From contig OZ023274.1 of NCBI GenBank assembly GCA_964007475.1, forward strand, positions 26,999,090 to 27,063,089: a DNA stretch of 64,000 nt, given 5' to 3'. The notes beneath the pieces were generated by a model. That model did no database searches, was not told the DNA's origin, and saw only the letters and a program-made list of their open reading frames with translations. The position numbers and the translations under genes were made by a program. The stretch comes from Hybos culiciformis. Taxonomy: Eukaryota; Arthropoda; Insecta; Diptera; Hybotidae. This document shows positions 1-10,810 of the stretch, in pieces. Each line of letters begins with the position of its first letter. Position 1 is the stretch's first letter.

Positions 1-3000
1 TATAAATTCAATAATCTCAATAAGTAAACAAATTTCATTAGTTCAGTTTTTAAATCACAATAAACCAGACATAGTTTGAAACTAAACTGCAAAAACAAAA
101 ATTAGAATTCAAAAATTATAATATAATTAGACGTGATAGGCCGGATAGCATAAGAGGCGGGGGAACTGCAATACTAATTGACAAAAATTTAAGTTTTGTT
201 GAAATTAATTCACGAGAAATAAAAAATTTTAGATCACTAGAAATTTGCTGTGTCAAACTAAAGACCAAAAATTCAAACCACTTATTTGTTATCTCAATCT
301 ACGCCCCACAAGGTCCAGATAGTTTGTTTTTAAATGAATTCAAAAAACTTTTCGATATTTTAAAGCTAGATCAGCCCAATAACTTTTATATCATAGGTGG
401 TGACTTGAACGCTAAACACTCATCATGGAACAATGTCAACAATAACAACAGAGGAGCAACATTGAAAATTTTTTTAGATATAAATTCTGTGAATTACAAG
501 ATGTCCTTGTATAGCACTGACTTTCCCAGTTTTCCTAGAGGTGGCTCTTATCTTGATTTAATAATAGCCGATACTAGAATTGAATTCGATTTAACCGCGA
601 ACGGACAGATAAAAACCATGCCCTTTGACAGCGATCATTTAGCTGCATTAACATCTTTTTTCATTGACCAAGAAGAGAGCCTTACTCTTGCCAAAGATAG
701 GAACAAAAAAATTTACAATTTCAAAAACGCAAACTGGAAAAGTTACGAAAACAAAGTTTTGCAACTTCTAAACTGTAGCGAACAATTAGCTTACATACCA
801 AATAACCGCAATCTCACAATAACTGAAATAGACGACTATATTTTACAATTAGAAAAAATTATTAGATATGCTATTGATGAAACAATTCCGAAATTTGCCA
901 GCAAAAATACTTCTGACAAATTTGTTACAAATAAAATTAGGAAACTCAAAAAACATAAAAGTAAGCTCTTATCCATTTTATTCCGCCTGTACAGAACAAG
1001 CCGAAATGACCAACGAATTTCCACGATTAAATCATTAATAAGTAATATCAAAACACTTATTAATCAAAATATAAGGCTCACAATTAATAATTACTGGGAA
1101 AATCGCATAAAAAAAATAGATAAGAAAAATTCTCAAAACATGTTTCCAGAAATAAACAAAATTTTCCGTAGTAAAAGCGCAATTCAATGTAAAAAACTTA
1201 AAATACCGATAAACGCAACAAATATTCTTAATAAGTCAATCGCTGACACTAGTTCACTAAATACTGAAAATAACAATTATATAATTGAGAATGAAATAGA
1301 TATTTTGAATACCTTCGGAGCACATCTGGAACAAGTGCACAAACAAACACAAAATAGACCAAATTCCATACTAGATAACGATGTTAAAAATGAAATATGT
1401 AAACTTGAAGAAATAATGGCTAATAGATTAAATTTAAAACAGACAATAACTAATTTCAACAATTTAAATCTTGCAAACAAACTTTCCAAAGCTCAAACTT
1501 TTAATAACTACCTAGTAACTTGCGATTTACTAGAAAATATATTTCAATCCTTGAATACAAAAACTTCATGTGGAATCGATAATATTCCTAATATAGTATT
1601 GAAACATTCCCCTCCCATTTTAATAAAAAAGTATTGCATAATTTTCAATAATTGCCTTAACTGGAGTTATTTTCCCACAAGATGGAAGATCGCAAAAGTG
1701 ATACCGATCAAAAAACCTAGAAAGGACTCATCCAACCCAGATAACTACAGGCCTATAAGTTTAATGCCGAACATAAGTAAAGTTTTTGAATGTGTTATTA
1801 ATAATTGTATTAACAAATTAGTGGAATCTGATCGTATAGTACCCATTAACCAATTCGGTTTTAAATATCAACACAGCACTATACATGCTATAAATAAATT
1901 AGTATCCGATGTTTGTTGGCAAATAAATGCAAAAAGAGGAGTAGGTGCATGCTTTGTAGACTTAGAAAAAGCGTTTGATACGGTCTGGCTTGATGGTCTT
2001 ATATATAAAATCATAAAATACAATTTTCCGATACATATTGTAATTCTGATTTCTAATATGGTCAAAGGTAAAAAATTTAAAGTCACAAATTTTAATAAAT
2101 TGTCTAAATAATGTATTAGGCCTCAATTTTAGTATAGCGTATGCAGATGATTTGACCATATATTCAGCTAGCGAAAAAGTTTCACAAGTAAGCCAAATGT
2201 TACAAACCCAATTCTTTATTATTGCAGATTATTGTCTAAAATGGAAATTAAAAATCAACTACAATAAATGTGAATCTATATTTTTTCGTAACACAACCGA
2301 CAAAACAAATTACAACATTAAAAAAAACTGGAGAAAGTTTTCGGTCTTGGATCCAGACGGCAACCTAATAATAAAAAAAAATACGGTAAAATATCTAGGA
2401 GTTCAGCTGAATCAGTTTCTTAACTACAATGACCACGTTCAAAAACAGTTAGAAAAAGCCACCAAGGCATTTATGTCTATGAAAAACTTGTTTTATTCTA
2501 AAATTCTTAAATCTAGAGTTAAAATCATATGCTACCAATCCCTTGTTCGCCCCGTTATAACATACGCCTGTCCCATATGGTTCAATATCCCAGCAAAAAC
2601 AATGGAAAAAATCCGTATTTTTGAAAGAAAATGTTTAAGATCATGTACTAACTTAAATAAAACGCCTGAGTCAAACTATAAAAAATTTTATTCCAATAAG
2701 TTACTGTACGAGGAAGCGAAAATAATTCGTATAGATAACTTTATTATAAACATAATTAGAAATCATTACCTAAGAAGTTCCTCAATAGTCTCAAATCCTT
2801 ATATATGCCAATACTTTTATTTCAATTTTGAATACATCAAAACCAGTTTAGAACTAGGTTTCGTGCACCCTGAATTCTTCGTGTTCCTAGATAGTTTAGG
2901 ATGTATTCAAAATATAGACAAAGTACCAATACTTTACCATTATAAGAGAAGAATCTCAGATAAAAGTGTCAACTTAAACAATTTACTTAACATAAATTGG

Positions 3001-3453
3001 AGTCAACTAGTTTACAATACATATATTCCCACACGGGACAAAAAAATTAATCTAAACCAAATCTGGTGGTTAAATTCTATGAACCAAGAACGAGTTGAGT
3101 CACAGTTTATTTCGAACTAGATAAGTTATAGTTTATTAGGTTAAGGATAGGTTAAGCAATTAGGAATAAGTTTTATTTTACACAAAAAAATAAAATCGCT
3201 AATTTTGGTTTTTTGTTTTAAAAAATGTTTTTCCAAAAATTAATTCATAATTATGTTAAAAAAATGATAAATAAGATTATAATAAAATTAGTATATATTC
3301 AAATTATTTAAACAAACTAAGAGCGCACAAATGTAGCCATTTAGTTTTTATATATAAGATATTTTGTTAGTTTGTTTTTCTTTTAATTTTATTTCTACTA
3401 AATTGTAAAAAATATTGAATTCGTAATAAAAATAAAAATTAATAAAAAAAAAA
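1..3453 (+). mobile_element. Non-LTR (LINE) retrotransposon, internally deleted, truncated by window edge
   Basis: A LINE on the + strand that continues past the left edge, so any ORF1 is not visible. It carries an apurinic-type endonuclease followed by a reverse transcriptase and a C-terminal region, then a non-coding 3' tail from 3121. The tail ends in AATAAA-like words and an A-run at about 3422-3453, which I take as the 3' end; no target-site duplication could be confirmed because the 5' end is outside the window. No RNase H domain follows the RT. The RT style (PISLMP, FVDLEKAFDTVW, YADD, RPVITYACPIW) fits the Jockey/I group of insect LINEs; the clade is inference. Base composition (about one third G+C in the coding part) stands out from the flanking DNA. 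Confidence 0.9.
2..3120 (+). pseudogene. LINE ORF2 pseudogene: endonuclease plus reverse transcriptase, frameshifted, RT core deleted
   Basis: The product would nick target DNA and reverse transcribe the element RNA. Reading starts in one frame at 2-76 (ending NKPDIV), then shifts to the main frame, which is open from about 78 to 2111. Endonuclease marks: GGGTAIL near 157, ISIYAP near 294, the catalytic GGDLNAKHSSWN near 400, SDHLAAL near 630. RT marks: WKIAKVIPIKKP near 1684, YRPISLMP near 1745, FVDLEKAFDTVW near 1960 (motif A aspartate). The frame then stops at 2109-2111, and a second frame runs to 3120, beginning with LNFSIAYADDLTIYS (motif C) near 2140. The stretch between strand V.. and YADD, which normally holds the GxPQG motif, is missing (some tens of residues), so the enzyme cannot be functional. 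The C-terminal part has KYLGVQL and RPVITYACPIW. There is no RNase H. Confidence 0.9.
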
Positions 3454-3727
3454 ATCTAGGAAATATAGTTGTAAGAAAGTAATAGTTCACTATATATCTT
3501 TTATACGTATCTAATACAAATTAAGATTATAAATTGTACAATTAAAAAATGAAAATTCAAGATTTTCACTTAAATTATGTGCAGCATATTATGTATACAA
3601 AATTAAAAATGATAAGATGGAAATAATCTCACAATGAAATAAATGTTGAGTATATAAGATGAAAGAATGAATTAATTTATAAAAAGCAATTATCAACCTC
3701 ATTTCACTAATTTTCTTTTCTTTATTA
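3454..3727. other. AT-rich spacer, no feature seen
   Basis: Sequence between the LINE tail and the first palindromic repeat; no open frame, TIR or tandem repeat noticed. Confidence 0.5.
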
Positions 3728-4247
3728 TGCAAATGTGATGCTCGCAAGAATAACATTTTTTTAAAATATTTTAATGCGCAGGGCTTCGGTAAGTTGTATT
3801 TACATTCGCAAATTTAGGTAAATGGTCCATTACATGCATCAATACACATGCAATTATAGAGGAATGTAAATTGTATTTACATTTCCCTGTGATGTAAATT
3901 GTATTTACATTGCTCTATATTGTATTTACATTCTTCATTTTGAACTGCGTAATACTATAAACAAAAATAATATCACTCACACTCATAATATTTCAATACA
4001 GACAAATACCAAAAAAAAAAAAAAAAATTGCAAATGTATACCTCTCACATGCATCATATCAATGTCAAACAAAGCTTAGTTTATAATGCTAAAAATCTAT
4101 ATTTTCCCTCTGAGCTAATCTATATTTTACCTCTGAGCAAACAAAAAAAAAAGAACCAATAAAAAAATACGCGGCTATTTTTTTTTTCTAAAAAGCGGCC
4201 AGACGATCAGTCGATGAATTTTCTTAACATGTGTTTCAATCTACTAT
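3728..4247 (+). repeat. Degenerate copy of the palindromic MITE family (left module and right tip)
   Basis: The left module at 3780-3960 (GGTAAGTTGTATTTAC, then GGTAAATGG, then TTCTTCATTTTGAA) matches the block at 43018-43165 in order and wording. The right tip at 4213-4247 (TTTTCTTAACATGTGTTTC followed by ATCTACTATT) matches the ends of the copies at 4885-5108 and 43165-43413. The middle differs, so this is either a diverged copy or two broken pieces. The left module also contains three near-identical short palindromes of the type TGTAAATTGTATTTACA at 3866-3933. Confidence 0.6.
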
Positions 4248-4290
4248 TTTTAAAGGATCTTCGAACCTCTACTACTAAATTTTTAAACGA

Positions 4291-4380
4291 GTGTGGTTGG
4301 ATTTTAGTACAAAAATTTAAACCACACTTCAAAAATTGCACTTATTTTTATTCAAAAAAACAAAATGAATAAAAATAGAA
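4291..4380. repeat. Two short hairpins
   Basis: GTGTGGTT near 4291 pairs with AACCACAC near 4322, and TTATTTTTATTCA near 4340 pairs with TGAATAAAAATAG near 4366. They may be part of an unrecognised MITE. Confidence 0.4.
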
Positions 4381-4636
4381 CAATGGTAACCCTGAAAATA
4401 TCTTTGTTGTTATTATAAAGTTTGCTGTCTGTCAAATGTCAAGAATTTTTTTTTCTTTTATCAACAAACGAGGAAAATGGCAGCAACAAGGAGATTATTT
4501 ATTGTAAATATAAATTATAATTATATAATTATTATTTGATTTTATTTTTAATTATAAAAAAAAATAATTATAAAATTATTATTATTTTTTTTAATAATTA
4601 AAAATAAAATTAAATAAAATTTAAGAAGACCATTAG

Positions 4637-4765
4637 TTCCTAAAATAATAAAAAAAAAATTAGTAATTTTTCTAAAAAAAAATTATTCGATTTTTTTTTT
4701 TGCAAAAAAGAAAATGAATAATTTTTTTTGGAAAAATTACTAATTTTTTTTTAATATTTTAGGAA
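4637..4765. mobile_element. Small foldback MITE with TTAG duplication
   Basis: Almost the whole 129-bp element is an inverted repeat: the left arm starts TTCCTAAAATAATAAA and the right arm ends TTTAATATTTTAGGAA, with arms of about 60 bp meeting near 4700. It is flanked by TTAG on both sides (4633-4636 and 4766-4769), read as a 4-bp target-site duplication. It has no coding capacity. The superfamily is not certain. Confidence 0.75.
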
Positions 4766-4884
4766 TTAGCTGATCTTAAATCATCCGGTTTGAAATCATT
4801 TCGAGAAATAAATTTTGCTTCCGTATTAATTAAATTTTATTTCGTTGCTTCATTTTGAACTTTTTTGTTTATTTTTTTTTATTG

Positions 4885-5108
4885 TAAATGTATTGTTTTC
4901 AACTCCCTCTCCCATGCACATTAAAGCAGTATACAATGCATGTTAATCAAATTTGTTATACAGCTCATTGTGTATGCACACAAACACATAGACACTCGTC
5001 AATATTATATCACGAGACCGAAGGTCAAGACTCGTGTCTATGTGTTTGTGTGTATACACAACTCGCAAGAATAACAAATTTTCTTAACATGTATTGTAAT
5101 CTACTATT
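4885..5108 (+). mobile_element. Palindromic MITE, copy A (right module)
   Basis: It shares its order of words with 43165-43413 (+) and 40311-40540 (-): CAACTCCCTCTCCCATGCAC, TTAAAGCAGTATAC, TTTGTTATACAGCTC, a long palindrome, and an end at AACATG..TAATCTACTATT. Palindrome arms are about 4970-4996 and 5032-5061 (GTGTATGCACACAAACAC against its complement). The centre holds TATATCACGAGACCGAAGGTC, which itself carries GACC/GGTC and is present in all three full copies. There is no protein-coding content; the open frame across it is fortuitous. Confidence 0.75.
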
Positions 5109-5177
5109 ATATATGTACGAATTCGAGTATCATCAATTTTTTGTTAAAAATTTTAAGTTGATAGAAAGTTAAAATGA

Positions 5178-5445
5178 TGGTCGTATTCAATTAAAGTTCC
5201 CAGATATCATAGAACGAGCTTTGGGGATTCATTTTCAGTTCGCATCTCGCGAACGTGGAATGCTCTCCCAGCAAAATTATTTCCAATTTTTTAAGAAGAT
5301 TGTAAAGCTGTAAAGTATTTCCTCCTAACTGTCGCACTTATTACTCCCGTTTACAGTTAAAATCTCACACAAAATTATAAGTACAGTATAAAGTATAATA
5401 TAAGTACAATATAAATTGCGAAAATGCCAATAAAAAATATTCAAT
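5178..5445 (+). pseudogene. 5'-truncated LINE: ORF2 C-terminus and 3' tail
   Basis: The frame beginning near 5228 reads IHFSVRISRTWNALPAKLFP, the typical last residues of Jockey/CR1-type LINE ORF2 proteins (aromatic-x-R-x-S-R-x-W-N-x-L-P). It then meets an in-frame stop and continues to a stop near 5357; a frameshift lies just upstream, where ALG precedes it in another frame. The following 3' tail ends in an AATAAA word near 5431. Only the last few per cent of an element remains, as is usual for 5' truncation during LINE insertion. Confidence 0.75.
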
Positions 5446-7270
5446 CATAATTGCAGGACCTTGTGCTCACATAAATTGAGTTCACATATTATAATATGAT
5501 TTCTTAATATATTTAGCATATTCTTTACAAGCATTTATAATATAAAAAAAACTATAATCTGTGGGTATTCTTAAAAGTATGAAATCGTAAAATTATGTAT
5601 CAAATTACATAAGCTTTATTATTTTTATTACTTTTAATGCGTACAACAATATTTATAGTAAAATAAAAAAAATAAGAAGACAAATTGTATCTGAATGTCA
5701 TATTTTATTAGATCTGGTTATTTTTTTTTTTTTTACGCTTGAATTGCGAATTATCATATATGTAGCATATTTTCTTGTTATAAGAACCCTACACATGTAC
5801 TGTAGATGAATATAAATAAATGAATATAAAAATATATATATAAAATATACGTTGACGACATTAAAAAGGACACTTATATTTTTGTAGTTGTTTATATATG
5901 TACAAAGAATAAATACGTTAACTTTTATGAATAAATTTTATGATAAAACATATTTTTTACGGAACTCCTTTATGCATAAATACAACATTTGTATGTATTA
6001 CATATTGAAATATGATTAAATGAGGTATATAAATGTCAAATGCCTCATTACTATATCCTTATAGATTTTATATTTGGACATTTATTGCTTTTTATCTTTA
6101 CTAGTCGTTTTTATTATATCTTATATTCGGTTCTTGATTTTCATTTCAATTGATCTAATATTATATAAATGATAAAAAAAATAATTTATATTTAAAATAA
6201 TTTTTGACATTCTCTGGTAAATTGTGTTAAGAAAATACCAATTTAAAAAATATTAAATAATTAATGGAAATTTATGTAAAAAGGTTACACCTCCTTATAA
6301 ACAACAATAAAATTTGTTTTTATACATTTATACACATAATTTCTTATATAGTCAAGGAAACTAAAATTTTCTGTTTGCTATTATTTAATAAAAAAAGCAC
6401 ACATCAACTTAGGGAAAAATAAAATCAGAACATGACGAGAATTTATTTAAAAAAAAAAAAAAACTGAAAAAAAAATACCTACTTGAACTTTTAACCCTTT
6501 TAGTTTTTTTTTTTTCATTTTGTTTTATTTTATATACAGTATATGCATCCTCTCTTAACTTCAAACATTGACATAAGCTAAAACTGTCGTTTAAAAGAGA
6601 AGAGCCTAATTTTAAAAGAAATGTATATTTATACAGATACATACTTCTTTAAATCACGTACAAATATTGAAATACATTGCGGTTATGTCAATATTTAAAA
6701 ATAAAATTGCGTAAATCATTGCTTTCGTCAAACAAATCAGTGTTTATTTAAATTATGAGTCTTCTCTAAATTTTTCGAGAAATTAACATATACATATATG
6801 TTTTTATGTTAAGAAGTCAATACTGCACGGACAGCGGAAAAAACTTATAGTAATTGTATAAAACTAAGTCATAATAATCATGTTTGAATAATAATGCAAT
6901 ACTTATACAATATAAAATCATTATCATTTTATAGGATCAGCGATGTTCATATAATCTTAAAATAATGTCTTTTTGATTGTGCCCACAAAACATAAAAAGT
7001 CATATTTCAGTCTGTTGTAATCGATTCGAGATCCAAAGTACAAAGAATTTCGTTCCAGAATACTTCAAAATTTATAGTCTAAAAATTTAAGAAGAAATTT
7101 TGAAATACTCTTTTAGAAATTAAAAAATAAAATAAAAACCATATTTGAAATTGCTATATTTTCGAAAATCAGGATTTCGATAAAACACGATCTTCCGTCT
7201 AAGACATTTAATACTTTTTTAATACACCCATTCTATACAATTTAAATCTATATTAAGGAAGATATACCAT
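5446..7270. other. AT-rich non-coding DNA
   Basis: No gene, TIR or tandem array noticed. Short poly(A)/poly(T) runs are common, for example near 5727 and 6449-6470. Confidence 0.5.
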
Positions 7271-7299
7271 TTTATATTGTAATTTCTAATAAAGCTTGT

Positions 7300-7440
7300 A
7301 TTTAAAAACAAGACGTTATGAATTTATAGCTTTTCTAATGTCGCATTCACGTCGTTTTTCTTATTAAAAAAAAGAAAAAAAAAGGATAAAAAAAAATAAA
7401 CATGATAGTTGTTGGAAAGATAAATTGAAATAATTTTCCC
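7300..7440. repeat. Dispersed repeat, copy 1 (partner at 47945-48078)
   Basis: CATGATAGTT at 7401 followed by AAAGATAAATTGAAATAATT matches 48037-48075 closely, and the upstream words (GTCG..CGT, TTTTTCTTRTTA) occur in the same order. It is not assigned to a known family. Confidence 0.5.
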
Positions 7441-9369
7441 ATAGAACTAAAAATATTGACATTAGATTTCTTTTCTCCTTATTTTAAGTTTGTAAGTCAT
7501 TTTTTTTATATGATTTATATAATTTCGTTACAACCTTTTTGAACTAACATATACATATAATGTTTGTATATAGAAAATTTGAAAAGGTCCTTTAATTTTT
7601 CCTTAATTTATAAAATTACTTTTTTTTTTGAATAATTATATTTACTTTAAAAACATTTCAGTCAAAAAATTGAATTCTGCTTGAAATAATCTCAGTGGTA
7701 CAAAGAATTTTTTCTTATTAAAAATTTTTATATTTTTGTGACATTTTAGAATTTATTTTTGAAAATTAAACAAGATTTCAATTTCATTGAAATGTGAAAA
7801 AAAAAAAAAAAATCTTAATAAAACATAAGACTTACCTTGAACTAAGCATATGATGAATGTAGCCTTAAAAAGACTGTGTAAATCCATTTCTCCGAATTCG
7901 AATGTTTTCCATTACATTCTTATGATATTTTGTTTTTCATCACACACTAAATAATACTTTTTATTTATTTAAGCTTGTGGCATGTTGATATTGTGTTTAA
8001 CTACGTTTTAGAGGTACAAAAAACCACCCTCTATTTTCCTTAAAATATCCCACTGGGTTCAAATAACTTTTTTTTTTGTTTTTGTTTTTCCTTTTGAATA
8101 ATTTAAAGATTTGTTGTTTTCTTTTTCGTTGTTTTTGCCTCTTTTAAATTATTAAAGTGATTTTGTTTTTATAAATTCTCGTTAAAAAAATCAAGCATTA
8201 AATTTATTTTTCCTTTGTGCTAAAATTTTCATTATAAATTTCGTTTATTTCATTTTTTTTATGTTGTGCTGTGAAAAATAAAGAAACTCGTTATTAAATT
8301 TTATTAAAAAAAAAAAGGTATATAAAAAAGTCATAAATTATAATTTTAGGTACTGAAAAAACAGATAGCAGTATAATTTCTGCATTATTTCTTGCTATGT
8401 TAATAAGATCAGAGCGAATTAAGTGGATCACCTTAGCAGGATTAGCTATATGTCATACATAGCAAGGTTAAACAAAAGCTCATATTTTTACTTTTTAATA
8501 TGTCAGTTCATATGATTATAGAATTCGACATACAAATTACAGAAATTGATTTTGTACAAAGAAGTATACTTTATTAGGATACGCGAAAGTGGACGAACTA
8601 GCCAGACAAACTTCATATATTTTCCACACATTACATATAATTATTAATGTAAACATATAATTGTAAAATGTGAGTTCAAAATTATGTTAAATGTTTTGAC
8701 GAGTTGCGTTAAACGCAAATATTTGGTTAATCATCCTTATTGCCATATTTTTTTGTACTTCATTCTTTGCTAAAACAACTAACAAAAACTATAATTTTAG
8801 TTAAGCAACTTTGCTGTACATTTTTTATTCTATTTATTAAAAATGCAAAATTTGTAGCATATAATATTGGTACAGAAAATAACGTAGTTTCATAGTTCTT
8901 ATTTTTCTGTTGAATTTTATATAGGTACCTGATTTTCCACCTATTTTTTTTTTTCAGTGTGAAAATAGAAACATTTAAACTTAAAACATATAATGAATGA
9001 TAATATTTTGTAAACAATTGCAGGCATTTGAGTCAAATTTGACAGAATAAAAATTTTTTTGTTAATTTCACATTATATTAATTTTTGCATTTATAAGCTT
9101 TGGTTTCCAAAATTTTTATAATAAAATTATAAAATTTTCTTTCACAAAATCATAAAACATACATCGCTTTTGAATTTTTTTTTATTTGAGATGATGATGG
9201 TATGACAAAAAAGACAGACGAAAAGATAATAATAAATGTAACGAAAGACAAAAAAATATTTTTTTTTTTGGGATATAAGCTGTCATTGTTTATTTATTTT
9301 ATTGTATTATATAAGTTATATATAATATTATATTAAACTCACTTTCTGTTAATTTTATAAATATTATAA
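7441..9369. other. AT-rich non-coding DNA
   Basis: No gene supported. A short inverted repeat, CTTGCTATGT at 8390 and ACATAGCAAG at 8457, brackets about 75 bp; it is too short to call an element. Confidence 0.45.
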
Positions 9370-9645
9370 AGGTATGCAACAACTGACAATATTCCGTTGA
9401 CGTTATTATTTGCAAACGCCCTTGATTTTGTTCAATGGTTTATTTATAGTTTTCAAAGACTCGGACAATGTAGCACATTGGGACATAAGAAGAACTATAA
9501 CTACTCAAGTAAATATTGCTTTGCTGATATGGGTTTTTTAGCAACTATAAAATATCTAGAGAAAGAGGGAATAAACAGAAGTTTTAAATCAACGTTAGAT
9601 TCATTGGTATATGGTATTTATTTTATGAAAAAGGATTATTTTTGA
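9370..9645 (+). other. Coding-like open stretch, unidentified
   Basis: An open frame runs from after the stop at 9367-9369 to the stop at 9643, about 91 codons, in sequence clearly richer in G+C than its surroundings. It starts directly after TATTATAAAG, a possible 3' splice site. Visible residues include NALDFVQWFIYSFQRLGQ and YNYSSKYCFADMGFLATIKY. I do not recognise a family. It could be an exon, a remnant of a transposase, or chance. Confidence 0.3.
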
Positions 9646-10430
9646 AGTAATCACCAATGAGAAATATTATAAACACGAGCAATGAGAGAAGTTGGTAAAT
9701 ATTTCAGAATGTGAAATATGAATAATATATATTGAAGGATAAATACTTTAATGTAACAACTTGAAGGGTTGTTATTATACATATAATATAATATAAAAAT
9801 ATTATTGTTACTTGAGTCAGTAAGGATTAAAAATAGAATATTCTGAAAAACATCTACTGAATGCTAAGCTCTTCAATATCATATGAAATTTACATAATTA
9901 TGTATACCCTATGTTTTCCACTTTCATTTTTATATCTTCTTAAAAACCAATTTGAATTTCATTAAGAGTTTTTAAACTACGTATACATATCAAGTGTGAG
10001 GTAGGGCCCCTCTTCTTAAGAAATTTTCAAATGAAATTGTATACACAACATAAATGAATATATATATATATATAATATATACATGTACTTATGTTTATAC
10101 GTTTGTTTTATAAGTTTATGATGAATGTCTTAAATTTCAGTTCAAGAAATATACTTCTGCGAGTATACACCTAGGGAAGGTTTGTTTGCACTTTTTTATT
10201 TATTAAATTAAAAAAAAAAAAAAATGAATATGAAATCTGACATCCACTTCGCTTGAAAAAATAAAATGGTCGACTTTTTTCTTGTGTTCACAGAACTTAC
10301 TTTATTATTAAACATTAAAAAATGCAAAAAAGAGGAAAATTATAGTCTCAAATTGTTTGTGTTGAATTTCATTCCACATTTTTTGTTAGAAGAAGAATTC
10401 TGATAAATGAAACATATTATTTATAAATCC
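9646..10430. other. AT-rich non-coding DNA
   Basis: Contains a (TA)n run at about 10058-10070 and nothing else of note. Confidence 0.45.
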
Positions 10431-10810
10431 GTTTTCCATCAAAAACGAAATAAATGGACTATAGGCATGCCTATCAGTTCGTCTCTCTTTTCCCCACTAA
10501 AATGCTTATAACTATAAAGCTACTTGGCCTATTTCGATCATATGCCTTTTGTGCAAATAAGGGAGGATATACTTTGATTCGGAGCTTACGAGTTGTACGA
10601 GTTCTCAACCGGCCGCAGCAACGAAATTTTTTAAAAGTTCCAATAAATTCTGGTTAAAGTTAGTATGTGGGAAGGGAATGTGTAGTTGTCAATCAGAGCA
10701 AATTAAAAATCGGAATGTTAGTCTACGGTTCAGTTCAATTCTTGGCACCAGGAATTGAAAATGGGTTTAAATTCAAATTGGAACATCAGTAAATGAAGAT
10801 ACAAGTCACA
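10431..10810. other. G+C-elevated patch, unassigned
   Basis: The region includes a 67-codon open frame on the + strand (10454-10657; residues such as GGYTLIRSLRVVRVLNRPQQ) and then more moderately G+C sequence with no frame open for long. No motif was recognised. Likely an old transposon remnant, but that is only inference from composition. Confidence 0.25.

Noticed and set aside
4888..5172. 94-codon + strand frame
   Set aside because: It covers the palindromic MITE from end to end; palindromic DNA and moderate G+C give an open frame without meaning.
8390..8466. MITE bounded by CTTGCTATGT / ACATAGCAAG
   Set aside because: Ten-base arms with a 56-bp interior are too small to separate from chance here, and no duplication is seen.
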